64,000 nucleotides of DNA from NCBI GenBank assembly GCA_032158295.1, contig CM063253.1, forward strand, positions 8,401,001-8,465,000, given 5' to 3'. The notes under the pieces are model-generated. The model was not told the DNA's origin. It saw only the letters and a program-made list of their open reading frames with translations, and did not search any database. Positions 26,001 to 62,284 of the stretch are shown here, one piece after another. The stretch's first letter is position 1. Each line of letters opens with the position of its first letter. Both the position numbers and the translations under genes were made by a program. Source of the stretch: Pycnopodia helianthoides. Lineage: Eukaryota; Echinodermata; Asteroidea; Forcipulatida; Asteriidae.

Positions 26001-26104
26001 TATTGGACTCTTTCACCGTGGTTTGAGGGATTTTCCAGATGGGATGGTTTACAGTACAGGTGGTTGTGTTGATTTGGCACATGGAGAGGGCTACACAGGT
26101 CCAT
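13943..26104 (-). CDS. Protein with two calponin-homology-type domains, 10 coding exons
   Basis: Spliced minus-strand gene. Coding exons in transcript order: 26104-25991, 24286-24169, 23392-23267, 22981-22916, 21557-21429, 20050-19879, 17599-17533, 16939-16763, 15506-14638, 14066-13943. They total 1962 nt (653 aa plus TAA), with all phases matching. CH region 1 (about residues 39-143) has FTAWMNDYL, DLQEDIADGITLL, ENTEACLLFLDRLGVDLRG and SGNIKTVLALCRAMQIRF, which recalls the single CH domain of neuron navigators. CH region 2 (about 214-305) has WYKEDMAVFSWVKRLLGIEL, FADGILLCAIVNQLW and TPLERLEIATEAAEQFLGVP. Next come a charged segment (EEKDRMRNEEETVSRMRRQL), a long polar, probably disordered region in one 869-nt exon, and an acidic end (SSDSDD). 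Actin or microtubule association is inferred from the domains. The start is the first ATG in frame; an in-frame TGA precedes it in exon 1. I do not recognise a named ortholog. Confidence 0.85.
15603..15850. mobile_element. Two family-1 tRNA-derived SINE copies facing each other
   Basis: A reverse copy has its tRNA-like part at 15702-15631 (A box ggatagctcagttgg on the minus strand, B box ggttcaaatcccg). A truncated forward copy (about 15768-15847) begins with the family flank and breaks off inside the tRNA-like part after ggctcagttggtagagcc. They lie about 100 bp from exon 10 of the CH gene. Confidence 0.7.
17085..17245 (+). repeat. 70-bp tandem duplication
   Basis: The block actccatgccaaatgttggg starts at 17141 and again at 17211, with matching sequence on both sides. 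It lies in the intron between CH-gene exons 8 and 9. Confidence 0.7.
18000..18355 (-). mobile_element. tRNA-derived SINE, family 2 (degraded copy)
   Basis: Reverse copy carrying diverged versions of the family blocks: caaggtgctgtggtgcaatt, aagtgcacta, caaggacgcaagtgccgc and cctgaacccacactcc. It borders the tandem array in the intron between CH-gene exons 7 and 8. Confidence 0.6.
18785..19109. mobile_element. PIF/Harbinger-like element nested in the tandem array
   Basis: A 325-bp insertion with 19-bp terminal inverted repeats reading agccggcctcaggtcaacc and, at the other end reversed, agccggcctcaggtcgacc (one mismatch). TAA flanks both sides (18782-18784 and 19110-19112). Removing it restores a normal repeat period. 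A 3-bp TAA duplication is characteristic of PIF/Harbinger transposons. It has no coding capacity, and it is GC-rich compared with its surroundings. Confidence 0.8.
19365..19761. mobile_element. Second inverted-repeat insertion in the tandem array (unclassified)
   Basis: An insertion of about 397 bp whose ends are ccgtaatcattg and, reversed, ccgtaatctttgg. The insertion accounts for the jump from 19308 to 19880 in an otherwise ~180-bp periodic array. Internally it contains gcggcttatacaccgggcgg and gcggcttttacgcc. The target duplication could not be resolved, so the superfamily is open. Confidence 0.65.
20228..20600 (+). mobile_element. TTAA MITE, family A (copy 3)
   Basis: Starts after TTAA (20224-20227) with AGGGAAGGTATACGATTGG. 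The right side carries the family block tttatatagaacaatcaaaa and then decays. It lies in the intron just upstream (in transcript sense) of CH-gene exon 7. Confidence 0.65.
21112..21345. mobile_element. GGGCCC-type MITE (degraded copy)
   Basis: Left end agggcccaatttcatagctc; right end agcagcgctatgaaatag, an imperfect inverted match. The internal parts gcttaagcataagcg and ggttagcaagaa follow the family pattern. It lies in a CH-gene intron next to exon 6. Confidence 0.6.
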
Positions 26105-26173
26105 TTGTGCACTCAAACCTGTAGGGGAAAAGACAAACTGTTAGCTTTAACTGCATACAAAAAGTTCACAAAA

Positions 26174-26282
26174 TAGTTAATGGCCTGACGTTTTGATCCT
26201 AGCAGAGTCTTTCTTGAAGGCTACAAGAGAAAAGAATCTGAGAGAAAGACTCTGCTAGGGACGAAAAGTCAGGCCATTAACT
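26174..26282. mobile_element. Foldback repeat with 'tcaggccattaac' arms
   Basis: Arms 26174-26216 and 26241-26282 are near-perfect inverted repeats (agttaatggcctgacg ... gtcaggccattaact; ctagcagagtctttct ... agaaagactctgctag) with a spacer of about 24 bp. It lies between exon 1 and exon 2 of the CH gene and shares its core with the element at 9322-9441. Confidence 0.75.
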
Positions 26283-28025
26283 AAATTTGCATTTACCGTA
26301 GGTCGTTTGGTTGGTAAGCAGTTTGCAACAGCTAATTCTATTTTCTCCTTTAACTACATACAAACAATTTAAGTGATTTTCTACTGACAATTTTAAATTT
26401 TCAACATTCTACTGTAGTTCAGTCTACAAATAATTATTGCATCTTTCTGTGTGAACTTTATTTGAAAACATACCAAGTAAGGTGACTCGTCAGTATTCTG
26501 ATGCCCTCCCAAATAATATTTATCCACACCCAATAACATTAACAATAATTGATCATTTTGTTTGTTGGGCCTTTCAAAAAGTGTACCCCGGCCCCGCCGG
26601 TGCAACCTGCAACACTAGCAATAGCATATGACTGTGCCAGTGGCCAACTCTTGTCTTGGCCACACGACAGAGGGGCTATAGCCACCCCCCCCCCCCCTAT
26701 AAATGGCTATATCATTATTCATATGACTCTTGAGCATAAAATGCATTAATTTACACTAAAAACTTTCAAGCTACCTGGTATGGGAGAACTTAGTAAAGAG
26801 TAAAAACAACTCAACAGTATTGCTACGACGGTGTGACTTTGTTTGGCATTGTTGTAATTGCAGATTTCTCGAGGACTGGAAATACATCTAGTTTAGGAAT
26901 CACATTTACTTTCACTTTCTTTCACTTAACTCGTCTTCCCTCTATGTAATAATAGACTCACCACTGTCCCTGATCGAGGGGGTCCGTGGCGTCGGTCTTC
27001 GTAGACGTAGTCCTTGTACTGATGATTGACCCAACACACTGACGATGAGTCAAAGGGTTGGGTATGCAAAACAAATATGACGAACTTTACCTATGCAATT
27101 ACAGCTGATACACAACTTCCAAGTTTGAGACACTCTACGACTACATTCGGGCTGTGACGAACTCTTGCAAGTTGTACAGTCGTTGAAACTTCAAAGTAGC
27201 TGTCGTCACTCAGTCGGTATTATCAATATCAGCCCATATCGTCCGTATAACACATCCATACGATTTTAGGGAGACAAAATTAGAACACTATCGATTGATT
27301 TTTTGCACCAAGCTAGCTAGCTGGGACAATCGATTGTTGATGTTTTCATCGTTGAGAGGACGACGAGGGCGCCACACAGCGACCACATTGGGTCATCGAT
27401 TTTTTCACTCTCACTTACTTTCACTAAAACCTAAAAGGGAAACAGCGCGAGGAGGCGAAAGTAAAGTTAAGAAAGTAAAGTTTAAAAAAAAAACTCACCC
27501 GTCACACAATCAAACCAACAACCAATATGGGGAGAGATCACATACACTAAGTAAAAATGAATACTTTTTCGCCAGGTTAAAAAAGTAATTTAATTCGGAC
27601 CGAGGTCAAAATTAATAGTTTTTACACGGGCCTATCAGTATCAATCATACTTCGTGCAAACTTAAATAACGAATTGGATGTCAATTAGAATGATATGAAA
27701 ACAATACTTGAAATGCCAATAAGTCGCGTTTTAGATATATTATTGTTATAATCAAGCATTGTATTAAACCTTTTTTTGTTAAAAGAAACTAATTAGCACA
27801 TTCACTGCAACCAGAAAACATTTTGCAGTTGTGTAGATCTCAAGCCCTGTATTTGTGGTTTTTGATAGCCTTGGTTGTTCCTTTCTCGTAGCATAGAGAA
27901 AGGTCCTTTCTCTATGCTCGTAGCATAGTCTCCATCTTGGAAAGTTGTTTTTTCAACCTTAAAACTGATCTCAGATCCTAGCTCTATGCTCAGATCAAGT
28001 AGAGAACGAATGGCACTGCTATTAA

Positions 28026-28405
28026 AGGCACAAAACACGTTTGTCAATACTCTGAAAATTAATGGCAACAAAAACTTACTTGGTAAGAAGTACAGCACCT
28101 TTGAGTAGTATAATGAATTTTGAGAAACTTTTAACTTCGAGGTTCTACGTTTATGGAAAAGGTTATGGAAAATATATCACTTTTTATTCCCCAAAATTTG
28201 AAACTGACTTCTCAGACTGTGTATTCCTATGGTGAATATTCTCAGTCCTGCGTGGAAATATTCGCTCTGGTTTTTCGGTGATATCTCAAAAACGCGACCA
28301 CCTTTTGAAGTGAAATTTTCACAGGTTAGTTTTATTGTATGTACCTACATTTATATAGGATTAACACAATCAGTAGGATCCAATTACCAAACGTATGCAG
28401 CACCT
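28026..28405. mobile_element. TTAA MITE, family A (copy 4)
   Basis: Flanked by TTAA on both sides (28022-28025 and 28406-28409), 380 bp. Left end AGGCACAAAACACGTTTG, right end ccaaacgtatgcagcacct, which form an imperfect inverted repeat. The best preserved target duplication of this family together with the copy at 50202. Confidence 0.75.
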
Positions 28406-29267
28406 TTAAGGTTGTGCAAGCGTACTTATCAATAAATCTAACAATCGGAATGTAGGCAAGAACAATACACAGAAAATAGGTTTAGACAAATTTCTATGGA
28501 CAAAGAAATTTATCGGGCATAATGAACAAGGGCATTTTTGTTTTCTTTTTTTTTTGGGGGGGGGGAGGGTGTTTGGACTAGTGCCGACTGAAATTTCCTT
28601 TCTGGGGGTGTATGGAAGCCAATTTGCTAACTGGTATCTCCTTTTGGGGTGTACAAGAATTTTGTGAAGTTTCAACTAAAGTTTCAACCAATATTCTACA
28701 CTATTTCAAGAGAGACCAGTGCGTTCAGGATACCCCACTACATGCAACAAAAATGACAAATTTTGTGTGAAAAAATAAGGAAAAGTAATAATTTATTTGG
28801 TCAGCTTAGTTAATGAATTTGAGTCAGGATGCCCTAAATGTACTTTATTCAAGTGCAGACAGAGAAAATGCATTATTATTAAGTTTTTTTTTTGAGGGTG
28901 GGGGAGGGGGTTGTCATATAATTATGTCCCCCCCCTCCCGTCATTATACACCAGACCTGATGTATGCAATGACACCAAGATGTTTTTGCTTTTATACCAT
29001 TTCATCATATTATTTACATTATTTACTCTCAATCTTGGCCTAAAAAAGACTCTTGACATCTTTTAATTGTCTTTACACCATCACTGACGATTCAAGTAAA
29101 ATAAACCAACATATTTGAATGGTATGGTACATAAGTGGTTTTTGGAAGAGTTTATTCATTTCTATCAAAGTAGAGTTCACGTCCCATCTTTCGACATTTA
29201 AAAATTCCTCCCATGTTAAAGGTACTAATACTTTGGTAATAACCCCCCTTTTTTTATTATCCCAAAG

Positions 29268-29433
29268 CCTTCTCGTTATAAATATGGTAATGGTAGACAG
29301 CATTCTGCGAAATTATTTCGCCAGTTGATTAGAAATCAATAAAAGTATGTCCTTCTCGTTATAAATATGGTAATGGTAGTCAGCATTCTGCGAAATTATT
29401 TCGCCAGTTGATTAGAAATCAATAAAAGTATGT
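29268..29433 (+). repeat. 83-bp tandem duplication
   Basis: The block ccttctcgttataaatatgg begins at 29268 and 29351, and the copies are nearly identical over 83 bp. It is intergenic, 3' of RAD54L. Confidence 0.9.
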
Positions 29434-29984
29434 CCAAAAAATTTGACTCTCCACTATAAACATTTTGCCTAAAGGCAACTTTTGGAGATTCAAATTTCCA
29501 TGGTGTCCGAGTTTGTGAATGCTGTAGCCAGAGATGGGGTTGGTACCCGCTGTCACCTCAGCATTTGTGGATAATTCAATGTTCTTGATGACAATACAGT
29601 GACATTTTGTTGCCGTTTTCTCAACAAGTAGACACTGTAGTCAGCTAAAACTTTCACAGGTGACTTGATAAATCGGCCTACATATCAGCATTGCATTGAC
29701 AAACACCAATCTATGACCCTACCTTTAATATAGTATCTACACTTCCCGACAATTCCCGACATTCTGTTCAGTGTCATTTTCAAGACATTTTACCGAAAAA
29801 AAAGTGGGAAAAGAGTTGAAAGTTCAACAATATTGGCCATGTCTGGCGTATGGGGATGATTATACAGAAATGAATAGCCTCTAAATCATGTAAAGGGTAA
29901 ACCACTTTAGGACTTAAAACATTGCCAAAGTGGAACGAAAGTTGACTAGTTCAGTTCTCTTTTCTTTTTAAAGCCCACATTCCG

Positions 29985-30330
29985 TGTCAAGCGGTTAAGA
30001 GCACCATACTCAAGCTCGGGTGTTTCTGATCAGCAGAGTGTGGGTTTGAGTCATCGTGGCACGTGTGTCCTTGAGCAAGACACTTCACCATAATTGCTTT
30101 GTCCTTCAGATCGGACATTAAGCCGTAGGTCCTTGTAGTAGCAATGGCAGTGCACGTAAAAGAACCAGAACACTTATCAAGGCAGAGTGGGGGTTAACCC
30201 TGATGTTTCTGGTTCACATAGCACACACCCTTGTACACAGTTTTCCCTCAGGCTTGGCGAGCTACAGTGATTAAGTTCACTTATGAGGCATCCTCGGTTT
30301 CATTACCAGAATACAAAATAATATCAATAG
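29985..30330 (+). mobile_element. tRNA-derived SINE, family 2, next to RAD54L
   Basis: Forward copy: gtcaagcggttaagagcacc (A-box side), tgatcagcagagtgtggg (variable and T arm), gtgtccttgagcaagacac. A long tail with ggttcacatagc and ttaagttcacttatgaggc also occurs, reversed, near 33345-33440. That tail is the part duplicated with the end of RAD54L exon 23. Confidence 0.65.
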
Positions 30331-30575
30331 TGATAATTCCACTACCTCAAGAAAGAGTCGTCCATCTGCCACGGAAATCCTCATCAGCTCCTCTAAACAG
30401 TTTTACTCTGTTCACATAGCAAACACCCTTGTACACAGTTTTCCTCAGGCTTGCGAGCTACAGTGGTTAAGTTCACTTATGAGGCACTTATTATATATAA
30501 TAATAACAATAAAGTAATTATTCCACTGCCTCAAGAAAGAGTCATCCATCTGCTATGGAATCCTCATCAGCTCCT

Positions 30576-30590
<15 letters not shown>
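30212..30590 (-). repeat. ~180-198 bp tandem duplication including the RAD54L stop region
   Basis: Copy at 30410-30590 carries the genuine end of RAD54L (AAAACTGTTTAG on the minus strand) plus 3' UTR. Copy at 30212-30409 repeats it with small changes, including aaactgtttagaggagct. Markers are gttcacatagc at 30212 and 30410 and ctcatcagctcctctaaa at both ends. Confidence 0.8.
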
Positions 30591-57644
<27,054 letters not shown>

Positions 57645-58788
57645 TTTTGTAGATATGTAGCCACTGATAGTGATGGGTAGAACAGTCGATACAATGACGG
57701 TTTATTGAACAGCTGTCTCATAAACTTATAAAGTTATTCTAGGGGAAGGGGGCCACACGTACGTAGTGTACATGTACCTGTGATGACTGTGTATTGATGA
57801 ATCAATTCAATGACTGCAGCTGTGACTGCTGCGTGTGGCATAGACTAGCTTATTTAGCTAGAGTAAGAAATAGAGCAAGGATATGGTCAGATGGTGGGAC
57901 ATACTTGCTAGCTTGGCTAACCACCAATCGCGGGTTCAATCGCATCCCGTTGTGGAGTTTGACTGCCGTGCTAGTCGATGTACTCCATACAGAATCTGCC
58001 TCTAGCTAAAAACAGAGATACAGATACAGATTGTAAAACACTCACTCTAGATATGTAATGTATACTGTATGTGTACTGAAAGTGAAGGTATTCGAAATGC
58101 CCCGCGCACACCACACATGCACACACGTACACACAAGCAGCGCAGATTAGACTGGATCCTGAGGCGGATCCTGTGGATTCGATCGAGAGCGCCCTCTGTT
58201 GGTGATGTATTGCGGCTAAAGAACGGCCCAGACACCGTGCTGAATTTGCAGAGAAACCAGCGCATTGAGTTTTGGTGGGGGTATTCTGAGAAAACACTCC
58301 TCCCATAGTAGGCCTACAGGATGAACTTGTTTCATGAACTGAAAGAGGATGGTCTTTTTACAGGTGATTTCTTGGACACATCACTCAAATCAATAACTGA
58401 TCTCTAAAATATAAATAAATGCATTGAAAATATAAATAACTGCATTCAAAATATATAAAAAGATGGCACTAACTGGCTTTCGTATTCAAAGATTATTTTA
58501 TTTTGTTTAGTTTGTTTTATTGTCTTTATTTTTCAACTTATCGATTTTATTTCGAACACCGCGCACATAAAAATACAAGAAAACAAACGCACCGTATGGG
58601 AAAATTATGACGTAGATCAGACTCGGTCTGTGATTGGTCGAAACGTTTTCAAGGGGCGTTCACTCGGAGTCGTATTCCTATTTAGTCGCAGAACGGCGGC
58701 ACTCTTGCAGCGACAACGGAATATTTTCACACCGGTTTGTGATGAGTGCCTCGAGAACAACACATAGTAGATTCCTCACGGCCCAAGG
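57645..58788. other. Head-to-head intergenic region between RAD54L and the fibrinogen-related gene
   Basis: About 1.1 kb between the two start codons, holding both 5' UTRs and promoters. On the RAD54L side no TATA box is evident. On the other side an inverted CCAAT box and a weak TATA-like sequence precede the fibrinogen-related gene. There is no recognisable repeat family or other gene here. Confidence 0.5.
58632..58700 (+). promoter_or_regulatory. Putative promoter of the fibrinogen-related gene
   Basis: An inverted CCAAT box (attgg, 58633-58637) lies about 45 bp upstream of a weak TATA-like ctatttag (58678-58685). Transcription would then start near 58710, about 80 bp before the start codon. 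Spacing is plausible, but the motifs are short and untested. Confidence 0.35.
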
Positions 58789-59814
58789 ATGGAGAAAATA
58801 GCGAACGTTCTCACCCACCTTGAAAGATTGAAATTTAAAATCTGCCTAACTTTCCTCCTTGGACTGGTTTCATTGAACGGCTCCGAAGCCAATCTAAATC
58901 GTACATTTTTTGCAGCTAACCATCGGGCTCTCGAGAATGCCAATTTCTTGGTAAAGAATTTTACCTCAGCCGTGCTCTGTGTGAGTTACTGTCACTCTGA
59001 ACATGAATGCAAATCAGTGAACTACCTTCTGAAAGATCAACGATGTGAGCTGAATAATGCTACCAAAGACCAGTATCCTGATAACTTTGTCGTCCAGTAT
59101 GGCAAGGTATACTATGACGATGATGTGAACACCCCTCACTCCTCCCTGTTCGTAGGAAGCACTTGTAACGAGCTCCTTGAGGCAGGTTTAGAGAGCGGTA
59201 TCTACACTATCTTCCCCAGTAGGTACCCGGAGGGTCTCAGGGTCTACTGTGACATGACAACCACTGGAGGAGGATGGATCGTCATTCAAAGGCGTCTAGA
59301 TGGAAGCGTTGACTTCTACCGGGACTGGGCGGACTACCGGGCAGGTTTTGGCAACTTGGCAGGTGAGTTTTGGCTCGGAAACGATAACCTACGCGCCTTG
59401 ACCGAGTCGGAAGGGACATGGCAGTTCCGCGCTGAAATAGAAGACTGGAACGGCGAAAAAGTTTGGATAGAATATGGTGTTTTTCGAGTCCACGGAGAGA
59501 ACTTTGAGATCTTTCACGATGGACACACCAGTAGCAGGTCATTGTACACCGGCATAACTCTAAATATTTTTGATCCGTATGTTGATACATTGTTCAGCAC
59601 AAAGGACAGGGACAATGACGGCGACTTCAATGGACACTGTGCCCAAACACGCAAAGGAGGCTGGTGGTATGACAACTGCTATGTTGCTAATTTAAACGGT
59701 GTGTATTATAACAGAGCAAGGGAAGCTACAGATGGAATCGTACTGTACAATTGGAAGCAATCAGCTTACTCCACAATTCAAAGATGTAGCATGAAAATTC
59801 GCCGTGTATTGTAA
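58789..59814 (+). CDS. Secreted fibrinogen-related protein (PAN/apple-like plus FBG domain), single exon
   Basis: A 341-aa uninterrupted frame with a strong start context (aAGGATGG) and an in-frame TAG a few codons upstream. Residues 17-33 are hydrophobic (ICLTFLLGLV), so a signal peptide after a long basic N-region is likely. Residues about 36-110 hold paired cysteines (C64, C68, C74, C86) in a PAN/apple-like pattern. Residues about 124-341 are a complete fibrinogen C-terminal domain: TCNELLEAG, CDMTTTGGGWIVIQRRLDGS, GEFWLGNDNL, calcium-binding DRDNDGDF (273-280), GGWWYDNC (290-297), with C126, C154, C284 and C297. N-glycosylation sequons at N37, N57 and N90. Such proteins (tachylectin, ficolin and FREP relatives) act as extracellular lectins, often in innate immunity; that role is inference here. 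No introns break the coding region. Confidence 0.93.
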   Translation: MEKIANVLTHLERLKFKICLTFLLGLVSLNGSEANLNRTFFAANHRALENANFLVKNFTSAVLCVSYCHSEHECKSVNYLLKDQRCELNNATKDQYPDNFVVQYGKVYYDDDVNTPHSSLFVGSTCNELLEAGLESGIYTIFPSRYPEGLRVYCDMTTTGGGWIVIQRRLDGSVDFYRDWADYRAGFGNLAGEFWLGNDNLRALTESEGTWQFRAEIEDWNGEKVWIEYGVFRVHGENFEIFHDGHTSSRSLYTGITLNIFDPYVDTLFSTKDRDNDGDFNGHCAQTRKGGWWYDNCYVANLNGVYYNRAREATDGIVLYNWKQSAYSTIQRCSMKIRRVL

Positions 59815-60568
59815 AACAATGCAATTTCATAGAGAATAACCGAGGGCAAAATATTTATGAAAAGCGGATGAGGGCTTTGTTGCTTGATTTGTAGCTTTTG
59901 ATCATCGCATTTAAAAGATAAAAATAATTTACCGCGTTAAAACAGGTGACCGATCAAAAAAGTAGTGTGAGCGAACGATTTGGAAGGAGCTCGAGCAGGA
60001 TGTATGTTTTAAAACAATTACTGGTATCAGCAATCATCAATAGAGTAAATAGAAACGAAATAGCACATTCTTCACGTTCAACCCTAGCTTTCAGCATTTT
60101 GTTGCCTGATAGTAACATTGGCCAAAGTTTATAGTGGCATTAATCGAAGCTATTTGACCCGCTCATTAGCGATTTATTTTTTACAGTCACTTTATGAATC
60201 CTTTACAGAGAAATCTTGGTCATTACATTTCCAAAAGCCTTTTTGAAGTATGGTGGACATTATAGATATAGGAGTGCACTCTTTGGATTGTGTGTATTAG
60301 ACAAATTTACCCAAACGAAGTGTTGCCATGAAAATGAGTCCACCAAATCTCACAATGGTTGATTGGCTTCTTTCAGCCGGTTTGTGTAGGCCTATAATGG
60401 GTGTGGCTTTAGTCCAATTACGTCACACAAAACCAAAATTATGTAAAGCATTTTGCTAACTTTAATTTAAAATAATGCATCTTACAACACGCGCTGTACA
60501 TACCACTATTACAAAGTTATGTTAAAGTGAGTTGTGTGTATAAAGTAGATACGTTTTGAGAATTAATC

Positions 60569-60697
60569 TGGGCCCAATTTCATGGCTCTGCTTACCGCGG
60601 AATTCTGCGCTTACGGCCCATATATAGAATTGTGTGCTTTACGGGGAACCACAAAGGCAGAATTTCACGATAAGTGGAGCCATGAAATTGGACCTTG
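60569..60697. mobile_element. GGGCCC-type MITE (short copy)
   Basis: Left end gggcccaatttcatggctct, right end gagccatgaaattggacctt, inverted repeats around a ~90-bp GC-rich interior (ccgcggaattctgcgc). Confidence 0.8.
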
Positions 60698-61089
60698 ATC
60701 TCTTATTGACTTGTGCAAGTGCTGCGCGTATTACATCTTTTGGGTTCCGTAAGGATGGATTCGGCTGAGGCTGTTGCCAGATCTCTATATTCTTTATTGT
60801 CGCTATAGACTGTGCAAGTCTCTCGTGCGTCGAAAACTAGAAACCAACTCGAGCGAATACTGTATTTTTCTACTCGTACAAAAACAAATTTTAATATTGG
60901 GACGAGGATGCTTACTTTTTATAAACCCCATTTGCCAATCACGCCCTAATTTGTGAGACTATTACATAGGTTGAATGATAACATGAACGTCAATTGGGCA
61001 ACATACTGAATTACGGAGGTCAAGTCTGTATAAGATTGGATCTATTTTTTGCAGCGGTATTTTTTACCAATCCTGTGTTTTGTCTTTAA

Positions 61090-61430
61090 AGCCTACAGCC
61101 AACATTTATAATTATCATAGACCAGTATTCGCACTTTGTTTGACCACAGATATTCATGAAGTAAGAAACCTGTGACAGTTTAAACTCAATCGGTCATCTG
61201 AGTCACTGGGAAAGACGGGTAATGAAAAGAAAAACAATCACTATTGTCAAATATTGGATTTCGGAATCGCGAGATCCTAATTAATTGTTTTATTCATTTC
61301 TCAAGACGTGGCATTTCTGGCGAACATATTTTGAGGGAAGTTTTATCAATTTTTATACCTTGTGAGTTATGTGTAAATATGTGATATTTATGTTCATTAT
61401 TACCAATAATATTATCAATTTTAAGCATTG
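61090..61430 (+). mobile_element. TTAA MITE, family C-like (degraded)
   Basis: Begins after TTAA (61086-61089) with AGCCTACAGCCAACATTTA and carries cagtattcgcactttgtttg and attcatgaagtaagaaacct, matching the family body at 47215-47300. The right end is near TTAA at about 61431-61434. Confidence 0.6.
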
Positions 61431-61539
61431 TAAAACGTGTATTTATTATATCAGTGTGTATTGCATAACAGTTGACGTTATAGTGAACGTCTTCTTAGTT
61501 ATTATCACTGTATAGTCTAAAATGCCATAAGTGTTTTTT

Positions 61540-62284
61540 GTTTTACTAATGTCATGTGAGATTGAAAACTACCATGGACTCGATTTTTTTACTGTCCAAA
61601 TTGCCATGCATTACTTTGATTATATACACAATATGCTCCCTGTTAATTTAAGTGCGTCTTCGTATTTTCCTTTGAATCGGGACTTTCATCCTTTCGCAAC
61701 AAGACAAGATAATCTTATTCGTCTTACTGATATTTGTAGAGTGGATGTGGTTTCTTCCAATTATCGCAAACTTCTACCTAAAACTGTTTGCCTGAGAAAT
61801 GAATTTACTGGTATATCAAGGAAGCATTTCCTTACCCATCTCAAAGAGTTTTATTTGGACAAGTATAACAATTTTCTTTGCGTTAACTTCTCATGTCATT
61901 CATGCTCTAAATCAGCAGGGCATTAATATATAAACATTTTCATTGCATTAACTTCTTGTTTCATTCATGCTCAAATCAGCAGGGCATTAATCATTATATT
62001 TTATTCTTTCTTTATCATTTTTGTAGTCTTTTATTTGTTGACCTCGGGATAGTATATTAAATTTTCGCATGCAATTAATAAATATGAATATATAAACATA
62101 TAGGAACCAATAGCAGTCTGGGTACTCCGCTACAGGAGGGTTATACCTCCTCTGGATGTTACCTCCATTTGTACTTTTTTTTTAATTACATTTTTGTATT
62201 ACTATTTATTATTACAGTTGCTATTTTATGTATTTACAAGTTTTGCAAATGGAAATAAACCAAACAAACAAAACAAACAAACAA
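61540..62284 (+). pseudogene. LINE 3' end (C-terminal region plus 3' UTR and repeat tail)
   Basis: The frame 61531-61926 has FDYIHNMLPVNLSASSYF, the FATRQDNLIRL block and FLTHLKEFYLDKYN. This layout (Y--H-MLP, then TRQ, then a final F--LK--YL-KYN) recalls the C-terminal tail of CR1/L2-type non-LTR reverse-transcriptase proteins. It is followed by an AT-rich 3' UTR and a tail of aac/aaac repeats ending near 62284. 5'-truncated; family assignment uncertain. Confidence 0.55.

Larger units (their letters stand above)
26105..30575. other. CH-gene noncoding first exon and intergenic DNA towards RAD54L
   Basis: A donor G|gtgagtct on the minus strand at 26962/26961 joins to the acceptor at 26119/26118 and implies a noncoding exon 1 running upward from 26962. 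Its frame into exon 2 has an in-frame TGA and no ATG. The transcription start probably lies between about 27050 and 27450. Beyond that, up to 30575, are a family A MITE, an 83-bp tandem duplication, G/C homopolymer runs and a family-2 SINE next to RAD54L. No further gene is supported. Confidence 0.5.
59815..61530. other. 3' flank of the fibrinogen-related gene
   Basis: The 3' UTR lies in the first few hundred bases. I see no clear AATAAA, only an AT-rich stretch near 59920-59935. Then come a GGGCCC-type MITE (60569-60697) and a family C-like TTAA element (about 61090-61430). No further gene is supported. Confidence 0.4.

Noticed and set aside
59282..59590. 102-codon minus-strand frame
   Set aside because: Antisense shadow of the fibrinogen domain; no domain of its own.
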